From Peptococcaceae bacterium (GTDB lineage Bacteria; Bacillota; Desulfitobacteriia; Desulfitobacteriales; Syntrophobotulaceae), in assembly GCA_012523535.1 (NCBI GenBank), contig JAAYII010000296.1, positions 1 to 8,007 of the forward strand: DNA of 8,007 nucleotides. Reading direction: 5' to 3'. The notes under the pieces were generated by a model. The model saw only the letters and a program-made list of their open reading frames with translations. It searched no databases and was not told the origin of the DNA. The stretch's first letter is position 1, and each line of letters opens with the position of its first letter. Positions 1 to 6,700 of the stretch are shown one piece after another. The position numbers and the translations under genes are program-made.

Positions 1-838
1 CCGCCGGTATTAGAGTATGGTAACCTTCTTTTAAAGCCTGATACAAAAGCTGAGAGCGGACAAAGCGGCCATTGACTATGAATGTTACCCCGTCCCGGGA
101 GTTTCTTACCAATTCAGGGCTGCCGATGAAACCGGATATTTCAATATTATTGCCTTTAAATTCCAAAGGCAGCATTTTACGGGCCGTTTCGTTTCCCAGC
201 ACTGCCGCTATGGTATCCAACAAATCCCCCCTGCCCGTAGTATTTAAAACCGGGGTTTGAGGATGGCGCAGGGAAAAAGAAATATCCGGGTTAGCCAAAG
301 CCAATCTGCCTATCATATCCGATATCAGCCCGAACTCCGTATTTGGGGAACGCAAAAACTTACGGCGCGCAGGGGTGTTGAAAAAAAGATCGGTTACCGT
401 CACCACTGTTCCCGGTGCACAGCCCGTTTCCGTAAAGGAAACCAGCTTTCCTCCTTCAACCCGTATCTCCCAGCCTACCGCTTCCTCCGGCCGGCGGGAT
501 ACGATACTTAATTTGGAGATGGCGGCAATACTGGACAAAGCCTCTCCCCTAAAACCCAAAGTCCTTAAATCATTAAGATCTTCAATCCTGGTAATTTTGC
601 TGGTAGCATGGGGCAAGATGGCCAGTTTCAAGTCCTCGGAAAGCATGCCGCAACCGTCGTCCCTGACTTTGATCAGGGATTGCCCCCCGCCCTCCACACT
701 GATCTCAATTTTCTTGGCCCCGGCGTCAATGGCATTCTCTACGAGTTCTTTAACCACGGACAGAGGCCTTTCCACAACTTCTCCGGCGGCTATCTGGTTG
801 ATACAGTGCTGATCAAGTATTTTAATTATGGGTGGCAA
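1..838 (-). CDS. mutL: DNA mismatch repair protein MutL, N-terminal part (3' end outside window)
   Basis: GHKL-fold ATPase that couples MutS mismatch recognition to downstream repair; in bacteria lacking MutH it usually carries a C-terminal nicking endonuclease, which is beyond this window. The visible 279 residues give a clear N-terminus: NQIAAGEVVERPLSVVKELV, with the ATPase base and Mg-binding residues E31 and N35; VRDDGCGM (58-65); HATSKI (77-82); LGFRGEALSSIAA (94-106); and GTVVTVTDLFFNTPARRKF (143-161), a MutL hallmark. The start must be TTG at 838: a TGA in the same frame lies 6 nt upstream of it, and the next in-frame ATG is at codon 65, inside the ATPase core. AAGGAAG at 854-848 gives a good ribosome binding site with 9-nt spacing. 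The gene overlaps the deacetylase stop by 17 nt, so translational coupling is likely. Confidence 0.97.
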   Translation of the reverse strand, partial: MPPIIKILDQHCINQIAAGEVVERPLSVVKELVENAIDAGAKKIEISVEGGGQSLIKVRDDGCGMLSEDLKLAILPHATSKITRIEDLNDLRTLGFRGEALSSIAAISKLSIVSRRPEEAVGWEIRVEGGKLVSFTETGCAPGTVVTVTDLFFNTPARRKFLRSPNTEFGLISDMIGRLALANPDISFSLRHPQTPVLNTTGRGDLLDTIAAVLGNETARKMLPLEFKGNNIEISGFIGSPELVRNSRDGVTFIVNGRFVRSQLLYQALKEGYHTLIPA

Positions 839-2165
839 ACAAATTCACTTCCTTACCGTTTTCCCAGAAAGATATTCGATTATGAAGCTGATTTTGCAAA
901 AGAAGGGTTGGCGCCGACTTTTTGTATTGTTCGGCCAGGTCATACCCCGCCTGTTCACAAGCCGGACAAGCCTCAAAGGGTATTTTGACCAGCACGGCTT
1001 TTTCCCCGGTATTCAAGTTGCTGGTGCTAATAAATACCGTACCGCCACACTGCCGGCATTCTCGAATAAGATCATAACGCTGCTCTCTAATCCCCTCGGT
1101 ATCGTAATAAATATCTCTCTCTCTGATTACCCAATTTCCCGCCGGCAGCCGCCATTCCTGCCTTTGAGCATAACGCCATCTGGGCTCAATTTGTTTATAG
1201 TACTCATGTAGTTTATCAATATAAGCACGGACTTCTTCCCCGCCCAAAACCCGGCGTTTCATTTTCTGCGATTCAATTACCCCGGAATAATCCTCCCCGG
1301 CTAAAGCCAACAAAATAGCCAAGTTAACATAAGGAAGGGCTCCTTGAATGGAATACCCGCCTTCCAAAACAGCCAGGTCAGGGCTGATCATTTCCGTAAT
1401 TTTTCCGTAGCCCCTGGCAGTAACGTTCATGGAAGCCAGTGGGTCGGTAAAATGGTTGTCCTGCCCGGCGGAATTAATGATAATATCGGGCTTAAATTCC
1501 CTCACTGCGGGCATGGCCCATTTTTCCAAAGCATAAAGAAATCCTTCGTCCCCGATACCCGGAGGAAGAGGGATATTGACAATGGATCCCCAGGAATTAG
1601 GGCCTCCTTTTTCTTCGCAGAAACCAGTTCCCGGATAAAGTGTCCTTCCGTCCTGGTGGATTGAAATACATAAAACGTTGGGATCATAATAAAAAATATC
1701 CTGGGTCCCGTCACCGTGGTGGACATCGGTATCAACAATAGCTATCTTTTTCAGGCCGTAATAAGTTCTTAAATAGTTTACCAAAATGGCTTCATTATTT
1801 AAGGTACAAAAACCCCTGTTGCCCCAGACCACAGTACCCGAGTGATGCCCCGGCGGGCGGACCAGTACAAAGCCGTTTGTAATTTCTTTGGCCATTAATG
1901 CTTTCCCTAAAACGAGGGAACACCCAACGGCGATCAGATGGGCATCCAGATCATGCCGGTCCGGATTAGGGAAAAGAGCCTGAGTCCTTAAAACATCCCT
2001 TAAGTCCGCGACAGCTGGAGAATACTGTTTTATTTGGGGAAGATCCATTACCCCTTCTTCAAATATTTGTTCCTGGGTATAGAGCAAACGCTCTTCCCTT
2101 TCTGGATGGGTTTCTCCCAAGGACCAGTCAAAAGCCGGGAAAAAGACTATTCCCGTTTTTTTCAT
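822..2165 (-). CDS. Histone deacetylase-superfamily Zn amidohydrolase with C-terminal zinc-ribbon-like tail
   Basis: A 447-residue member of the HDAC / acetoin utilisation (AcuC) / acetylpolyamine amidohydrolase superfamily, which removes acyl groups from amines using Zn2+. Seen: the active-site His pair in LVRPPGHHSG (H107, H108), GFCTLNNEA (118-126), the zinc site in VDTDVHHGDGTQ (D147, H149) plus D236 in SAGQDNHFTDPL, and the catalytic-type Tyr in LEGGY (Y271). The usual SAGFDAH is SAGQDNH here, which may affect the substrate pocket. Beyond the catalytic domain (about 1-300) lies an extension with C370-x2-C373-x26-C400-x2-C403, a plausible zinc ribbon. I prefer the ATG at 2165: the GGGGGG ribosome binding site is 7 nt upstream of it but only 1 nt from the ATG at 2171, which would add Met-Pro. 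The last 17 nt overlap mutL. Bacterial members act on small acetylated amines or on proteins; the target here is unknown. Confidence 0.93.
   Translation of the reverse strand: MKKTGIVFFPAFDWSLGETHPEREERLLYTQEQIFEEGVMDLPQIKQYSPAVADLRDVLRTQALFPNPDRHDLDAHLIAVGCSLVLGKALMAKEITNGFVLVRPPGHHSGTVVWGNRGFCTLNNEAILVNYLRTYYGLKKIAIVDTDVHHGDGTQDIFYYDPNVLCISIHQDGRTLYPGTGFCEEKGGPNSWGSIVNIPLPPGIGDEGFLYALEKWAMPAVREFKPDIIINSAGQDNHFTDPLASMNVTARGYGKITEMISPDLAVLEGGYSIQGALPYVNLAILLALAGEDYSGVIESQKMKRRVLGGEEVRAYIDKLHEYYKQIEPRWRYAQRQEWRLPAGNWVIRERDIYYDTEGIREQRYDLIRECRQCGGTVFISTSNLNTGEKAVLVKIPFEACPACEQAGYDLAEQYKKSAPTLLLQNQLHNRISFWENGKEVNLFATHN
848..854 (-). promoter_or_regulatory. Ribosome binding site of mutL, inside the deacetylase gene
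   Basis: AAGGAAG lies 9 nt before the TTG at 838 and within the last codons of the upstream deacetylase gene. It supports a TTG start for mutL, since no other start in that frame fits the conserved MutL N-terminus. Confidence 0.75.
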
Positions 2166-2172
2166 CGGCATA

Positions 2173-2180
2173 CCCCCCTT
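2173..2180 (-). promoter_or_regulatory. Ribosome binding site deciding the deacetylase start
   Basis: AAGGGGGG leaves 7 nt to the ATG at 2165 but only 1 nt to the ATG at 2171. Translation is therefore expected to begin at 2165, giving a protein starting MKKTGIV. Confidence 0.7.
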
Positions 2181-2190
2181 TCTTTTCCCC

Positions 2191-3969
2191 TTAAGCCGGC
2201 AATCCAGAATTCTGCAATTGAAAAGCTCCCGGTGGCAGATGTACCCGTCCTCTAACGATTTGCCCCACTGTCAGGTAGCCTTCAATTAAAGGAAAATAAT
2301 CAAAGGGCTCTGTTTCCAACTGAGATTCGTCAAGGCCCATTTTCTTTGCTTGTTTTGAAGCAAGATCCTTAAGGAATTGTTCCACTTCCCGATGGGGTCT
2401 GAGGGAACCCCGCCATTCTCCCTGCTCGCCCGTTTCTTCAATTCTGTATCTTCTAAGATTTGTGTCCAGATTAAGGGTCCAGGAGAAAGTAGGTCTAGCC
2501 ATAGCCGCCCCTATGGCGTTTACTACCATAGAGTGCTTTGCCAGGCCGGCAGTGGTGTTCATCCTTTGTCCTAAAGCTTCCGCTATGCCGCCGGCCCCTC
2601 CGCCGCTAAGCTTAATAGGAAAGATATAATCATGCTGAGGATTAAGTACTTGCCATATTTTATAAGCCGGTTCTTCTTTCCACTGTTTAATCAAGGCCTC
2701 AATAGTCAGAGCTATTTTTTCCACCATAAGATTTAGAACCTTTTGAGCCACATTTCTAAGCCGGGGAATCTCCCTCATATCCTCAGGCAAAAGTAAAGCC
2801 ATGGCTTCTTCAGCCCGGATATAATCTCCGAAGTCAATCAGGCCCAAATAACGCAAGGCATCGGTGGTGGTAGGATTATTGCCTCCCAAGCAATAAGCGG
2901 GTCCCAGGCGGTAATCGGCCAAGCTTATGTTAATGTTTTCCTCTATGTTAATGTTTTCCTCTATGTTAATGTTTTCCTCACCTTCCGAGGTCGTTTGTTT
3001 ACCTGCAGCAGACAGGATAACGGAATCTCCGCCTACGGCCACGGAGCGAACCGCCAGGGAAGGAACATTGGTTAGAAAATTTCCAATATGGGCTCCCTTA
3101 GATGATAACAGCGGCCTCCCCGAAAGCACCAGTCCAATATCGGTAGTTGTGCCTCCAACATCGACGACGATATAGGATTCTTCGGGCTGGCTTTGAGCCA
3201 ATACTCCCAGCAGGCTGGCCACCGGTCCGGAATAAACGGACTCCACCGGCCGGATATTTTCGGCTTGCTGCATGCCTCCATCGGCTTTTAAGATCTTAAT
3301 GGGAGCATTTAAACCGCGAGCCCGAACGGCTTTAGTCAATTTATCCCGGAAGTCGGAAAACAAATCCCTGGTGGCAAGGTTAAGGTAAGCGGTTAATGAA
3401 CGACGAAAGAAATTGGTTTGTCCCCACTCGCTGCCCAAAGCTACAGTCAAATCCGGTATCTCTTTCCGCAAATAAGCCGCCAACTGCTGCTCCAAAATAT
3501 AATTGCGGTGAGCGAACTTGCCGGATACCACGGCCAAGGCTTTCTCCCCTTGTTGCTTGGCTTGGAGGAACTTTTCTTTTAAAATTTCAGCTAACTGTTG
3601 CATTTCATGGCTGTCAAGGTCGGCAACCCGCCGGCCTCGATAATCCAATTCCCCGCCCAGCACTCGATAAGGAACGGGCCAAGCCAAGGAATCCAGTTTC
3701 ATCCCCGATCCCGGAAGGAGAATCAGCTCCACCGCCGATAACCGATTTTGCAATATGGCGTTGGTGACCAGAGTGGTACTCACCGGTATATTTTCAACTT
3801 TCTCCCGCGGAAAGGCTTTCGCTCCTATGTCAAGAGAATCCAAGGCCTCCAGTACGGTGTCCAACAGCCGGTCCTGTTTGGTCGGCACCTTCCCTGTTTG
3901 CCTTACCTGGCCGGAATCAATTAATACCGCATCAGTATAGGTTCCGCCTACATCAATACCAATTTTCAT
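2191..3969 (-). CDS. HyuA-like hydantoinase/oxoprolinase family ATPase
   Basis: A 592-residue ATP-dependent amidohydrolase of the hydantoinase A / 5-oxoprolinase / acetone carboxylase-beta superfamily, which uses ATP to activate cyclic amides or ketones. Seen: an N-terminal actin-like phosphate loop GIDVGGTYTDAVL (4-16), the family motif STTLVTNAIL (64-73), a second phosphate loop VVDVGGTTTDIGLV (268-281), VGGDSV (312-317), the LGPAYCLGG...PTTTDA region (355-371), and the nucleotide-binding glycine loop LSGGGAGG (454-461). Residues 331-348 are three perfect copies of EENINI, between VGGDSV and LGPAYC. No HyuB-like subunit gene lies beside it, unlike classical N-methylhydantoinase or acetophenone carboxylase systems, so the substrate is unknown. 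The ATG follows a GGGGGG ribosome binding site by 6 nt. The gene sits 174 nt downstream of mutS and ends 25 nt before the deacetylase start, so the two are probably cotranscribed. Family call firm; exact reaction not assignable. Confidence 0.9.
   Translation of the reverse strand: MKIGIDVGGTYTDAVLIDSGQVRQTGKVPTKQDRLLDTVLEALDSLDIGAKAFPREKVENIPVSTTLVTNAILQNRLSAVELILLPGSGMKLDSLAWPVPYRVLGGELDYRGRRVADLDSHEMQQLAEILKEKFLQAKQQGEKALAVVSGKFAHRNYILEQQLAAYLRKEIPDLTVALGSEWGQTNFFRRSLTAYLNLATRDLFSDFRDKLTKAVRARGLNAPIKILKADGGMQQAENIRPVESVYSGPVASLLGVLAQSQPEESYIVVDVGGTTTDIGLVLSGRPLLSSKGAHIGNFLTNVPSLAVRSVAVGGDSVILSAAGKQTTSEGEENINIEENINIEENINISLADYRLGPAYCLGGNNPTTTDALRYLGLIDFGDYIRAEEAMALLLPEDMREIPRLRNVAQKVLNLMVEKIALTIEALIKQWKEEPAYKIWQVLNPQHDYIFPIKLSGGGAGGIAEALGQRMNTTAGLAKHSMVVNAIGAAMARPTFSWTLNLDTNLRRYRIEETGEQGEWRGSLRPHREVEQFLKDLASKQAKKMGLDESQLETEPFDYFPLIEGYLTVGQIVRGRVHLPPGAFQLQNSGLPA
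2926..2979 (-). repeat. Three perfect 18-bp tandem repeats within the HyuA-like gene
   Basis: The coding-strand unit GAGGAAAACATTAACATA occurs three times without mismatch, in frame, encoding EENINI three times (residues 331-348). The unit is a multiple of three, so copy-number changes would not break the frame. The repeat is AT-richer than the surrounding gene and lies between the conserved VGGDSV and LGPAYC motifs, probably in a surface loop. The absence of any divergence between copies points to recent expansion by slippage. Confidence 0.97.
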
Positions 3970-3975
3970 GCTCTA

Positions 3976-3981
3976 CCCCCC
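3976..3981 (-). promoter_or_regulatory. Ribosome binding site of the HyuA-like gene (G6 type)
   Basis: GGGGGG ends 6 nt before the ATG at 3969. It pairs with the anti-Shine-Dalgarno sequence with one G-U wobble in place of the usual A. The same form precedes the deacetylase gene. Confidence 0.7.
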
Positions 3982-3985
3982 AGCC

Positions 3986-4012
3986 GTTAACAAACAGTTA
4001 ACAAAAGTTAAT
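3986..4012. repeat. Three GTTAA-type repeats spaced 10-11 bp (possible operator)
   Basis: GTTAAC at 3986-3991, GTTAAC at 3997-4002 and GTTAAT at 4007-4012, with start-to-start spacing of 11 and 10 bp, close to one DNA helical turn. The first two are palindromic hexamers. They lie just upstream of the ribosome binding site of the HyuA-like gene, where a repressor or activator could act. The repeats are seen directly; an operator role is inference, and AT-rich DNA could give them by chance. Confidence 0.35.
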
Positions 4013-4020
4013 AAAAACAT

Positions 4021-4049
4021 TTTCTACTAATTATTTGTTCGTCCTCCAA
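4021..4049 (-). promoter_or_regulatory. Weak candidate sigma-A promoter for the HyuA-like/deacetylase/mutL unit
   Basis: On the minus strand, TTGGAG (4049-4044) and TAGAAA (4026-4021) are separated by 17 bp. They match the -35 and -10 consensus at 3 of 6 and 4 of 6 positions. Transcription would start near 4014, next to the GTTAA repeats. A second poor match, TTGATT with a TATATA-like box, lies nearer the mutS stop. The 174-bp AT-rich gap is the only place in the window where a new promoter would be expected, but neither match is strong, and readthrough from mutS is equally possible. Confidence 0.2.
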
Positions 4050-4143
4050 CGGCCTTCTTGCAACCAGCTACTATATATCAATGGGCTACTAATAATAATC
4101 AACACCGTATTAAATAATAAAACACTTTTGAGAGTAAGAAAAA

Positions 4144-6696
4144 TCACATAATCTTTGAAGAGCGGATCCGATTCACAATATCGTACAGGTATTCCAAGGC
4201 TTGGCGGGGTGTAAGATTGTCAACGTCCAATTCCTCCAATTCTTTGAGTATGGGATGGACCTGGGGCAACTCAAACAAGGAAGGTTGCAGGGCGTTGGCG
4301 TCTACAGCCTTGACCAATTTGCCGGAAGTTGGAGAGCTTTCCAGTTCGCGCAAAATAGCGGCTGCCCTTTTCAGCAAAGGTGCCGGCAAACCGGCAATTT
4401 TGGCCACCTGGATGCCATAGCTGCGGTCGGCTTTGCCCGGAAGTATTTTATACAGGAAAACAATATCATCCCCCTTTTCCTTGACCGCAACATGAAGATT
4501 AAAGACTTGGGGAAACCGTTCTTCCAACTGGGTTAATTCATGATAATGGGTGGCGAAAAGGGTTTTGGTCTTCAACGAATTATTCTGGATCAAATATTCC
4601 GCTATGGACCAAGCTAAACTTAAACCGTCAAAAGTGGCCGTCCCCCTACCCACTTCATCTAAGATGATCAAGCTTTTGGAGGTGGCGTGTTTTAAAATAT
4701 AAGCCACTTCATTCATTTCCACCATAAAGGTACTCTGGCCCTTGGCCAGGTGGTCGGCAGCTCCTACCCGGGTAAAAATACAATCCGTCAAGGAAATCGA
4801 AGCTTTTTGGGCCGGGACAAAAGAACCGATTTGAGCCAGTAGAACAATTAAAGCTACCTGGCGCATATAGGTGGATTTACCGGCCATGTTGGGGCCGGTA
4901 ATTAAAGCCAGATGTTTATTGCTGGTAAGATAGGTGTCATTGGGCACAAAATTATCAGTGAGCCTTTCTACTACCGGATGTCTCCCTTCCAAAATATTAA
5001 TGATTCCGTCGTCTTTAATCTCCGGTTTATGATAATCGTAGCGAACAGCCACTTCCGCCAGGGAAACAAAAACATCTATTTCCGCCAAGGCATGGGCGGC
5101 CATAACGATCTGGGCCGAATTCTTTAAAACCTGTTCCTTGAGTTCCATAAAAATTTGATATTCCAAATCCACCAATCTTTCCTGGGCCGTGAGAACCTTT
5201 TGCTCATATTCTTTTAACTCCGGGGTTATGAATCGTTCGGCATTGGCCAAAGTTTGTTTACGGATATAGTCTTCCGGCACCAAGTGGGCATTGGCATTAG
5301 TAACTTCAATATAGTAACCGAAAACCTTATTGTAACCTATTTTAAGAGAACGGATTTTCGTCCGTTCCTTTTCCTTATTTTCCAGCCGGGCAATCCATTC
5401 CTTGCCTCCGGAGGAAATAGCCCTTAAACTGTCCACTTCCTCCGAAAAGCCGTTTTTAATAATATTTCCTTCCCGGACACTCACAGGGGCTTCGGGATTA
5501 AGAGCGGCATTTAAGGTGGCAGCCAATTCATCCAAGAAAGAAAGGGCCGGCAAATAATCCTTAAGCGCCGAAGAATTGTTTTCTATAATTATTTGCCTGA
5601 TCTGAGGCAAGCAAGCAAGAGTGGAACCCAAAGCCAACATATCCCGGGCATTGCCCCGGCCCAGGGCCAGTTTTCCCAAGAGACGTTCCAAATCGTAAAC
5701 AGCTTCCAGCACTTTAAGCAAATCGTGACGCAAGAAGGTATTGTTGACCAGTTCTTCTACTTTTACCAGCCGCTCTTCTATTTTTCGAGCATCCAAAAAG
5801 GGTTGTTGAATCCAATTGCGTAAAAGGCGGGCGCCGAAAGCTGTTTTGGTCAAGTTGAGAACCGAATAAAGGGTATCCTTTTCCCCGTCGCCCCTTAAAG
5901 AATCCACTAATTCCAGATTACGAAGCGTCCATTTATCTAAAATCATGGTGTTGCTTTGTTGCACCATGGAGATTTTAAAGAAATGGTTTTGCTCGGAATG
6001 GGGAATATTATTACGCACATACTGCCACAAACCGGAGGCGGCTTTGGCGGCCGCTTTCATTTGTTCCAGAAGTTCAGCCTGCCCCGGAAATCTTTCTTTA
6101 AGTTCTTCCGTCTTGCTAAACCAGTTCCTGTCCCCTATGCTTTGATAATAGTCCTGGAAAAGGTCGGGAGCTATTCTCTGCTCCCCGGGCAGAACCAATT
6201 CAGCGGGCTCGATTCTTTGCAGTTCGGCCAGAACGATTTGCAGCGATGAGCTCTGGAGAATGCAAAAGTTGCCGGTAGTAATATCCAGGTAGGCCAGTCC
6301 CCATTCTTTTTCTTTATAAACAGCGGCCAAATAGTTATTTTTTGTTTCCGAACTGACAATATCCGTTGTTCCCGGGGTAATAATCCGCACAACTTCTCTT
6401 TTGACTATGCCTTTGGCCGTTCGGGGATCTTCCACCTGCTCGCAAATAGCCACTTTGTAACCCGCGGACACCAGTTTGCTTATATAACCGTCGGCGGAAT
6501 GGTACGGCACTCCGCACATGGGAATTTTTTCACCTTGTCCCGCCTCCCGGGCCGTTAGCGCTATTTCCAAAATTGGAGCAGCCAACAGGGCATCTTCGGC
6601 AAACATCTCATAGAAATCGCCCAGTCGGAAAAAAACAATGGCATCACCGGTTTGGGACTTGATTTCCTTATATTGCCGCAACATGGGTGTGGTCAT
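4144..6696 (-). CDS. mutS: DNA mismatch repair protein MutS
   Basis: Homodimeric ATPase that binds base mismatches and small loops in DNA and recruits MutL. The 850-residue length is normal for bacterial MutS1. In order: mismatch-binding domain with the Phe-x-Glu wedge F28-Y29-E30 in GDFYEMF; connector and core lever/clamp domains (about 120-570); C-terminal ABC-type ATPase with Walker A GPNMAGKST (601-609), signature region KGQSTFMVEM (652-661), Walker B LIILDEVGRGT (677-686, D680/E681) and the ATHYHEL histidine (H717). A beta-clamp-binding type motif QPSLF sits at 804-808. I chose the ATG at 6696 because MTTPMLRQY matches the usual family N-terminus. A TTG at 6741 would add 15 residues that overlap miaB and look unlike the family. 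Upstream are GGAA (9-nt spacing) and AGGAG (15 nt), neither ideal. The start lies 4 nt after the miaB stop, so translational coupling is likely. The stop is TGA at 4146-4144. Confidence 0.98.
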   Translation of the reverse strand: MTTPMLRQYKEIKSQTGDAIVFFRLGDFYEMFAEDALLAAPILEIALTAREAGQGEKIPMCGVPYHSADGYISKLVSAGYKVAICEQVEDPRTAKGIVKREVVRIITPGTTDIVSSETKNNYLAAVYKEKEWGLAYLDITTGNFCILQSSSLQIVLAELQRIEPAELVLPGEQRIAPDLFQDYYQSIGDRNWFSKTEELKERFPGQAELLEQMKAAAKAASGLWQYVRNNIPHSEQNHFFKISMVQQSNTMILDKWTLRNLELVDSLRGDGEKDTLYSVLNLTKTAFGARLLRNWIQQPFLDARKIEERLVKVEELVNNTFLRHDLLKVLEAVYDLERLLGKLALGRGNARDMLALGSTLACLPQIRQIIIENNSSALKDYLPALSFLDELAATLNAALNPEAPVSVREGNIIKNGFSEEVDSLRAISSGGKEWIARLENKEKERTKIRSLKIGYNKVFGYYIEVTNANAHLVPEDYIRKQTLANAERFITPELKEYEQKVLTAQERLVDLEYQIFMELKEQVLKNSAQIVMAAHALAEIDVFVSLAEVAVRYDYHKPEIKDDGIINILEGRHPVVERLTDNFVPNDTYLTSNKHLALITGPNMAGKSTYMRQVALIVLLAQIGSFVPAQKASISLTDCIFTRVGAADHLAKGQSTFMVEMNEVAYILKHATSKSLIILDEVGRGTATFDGLSLAWSIAEYLIQNNSLKTKTLFATHYHELTQLEERFPQVFNLHVAVKEKGDDIVFLYKILPGKADRSYGIQVAKIAGLPAPLLKRAAAILRELESSPTSGKLVKAVDANALQPSLFELPQVHPILKELEELDVDNLTPRQALEYLYDIVNRIRSSKIM

Positions 6697-6700
6697 AATA

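Noticed and set aside
375..1211. Plus-strand open frames opposite mutL and the deacetylase
   Set aside because: They are antisense to genes with strong family motifs, have low-complexity or arbitrary protein sequence, and lack ribosome binding sites with a recognisable product.
2926..2979. CRISPR-like short repeats
   Set aside because: The three 18-bp units are directly abutting with no spacers and lie in frame inside a coding gene.
2927..3175. Plus-strand frame beginning with repeated MLMFSS
   Set aside because: It is simply the antisense reading of the 18-bp tandem repeat in the HyuA-like gene.
3973..4020. A 15-codon minus-strand frame (starts MFLLTFVNCLL) just before the HyuA-like gene, possible leader peptide
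   Set aside because: No ribosome binding site at a suitable distance (the nearest GGAGGA is about 22 nt upstream), its content is explained by the AT-rich repeats, and no run of regulatory codons is seen.
4021..4143. Rho-independent terminator after mutS
   Set aside because: I found no stable GC-rich hairpin followed by a U-run on the minus strand; the region is merely AT-rich with a direct GCTACT repeat (4067-4072 and 4085-4090).
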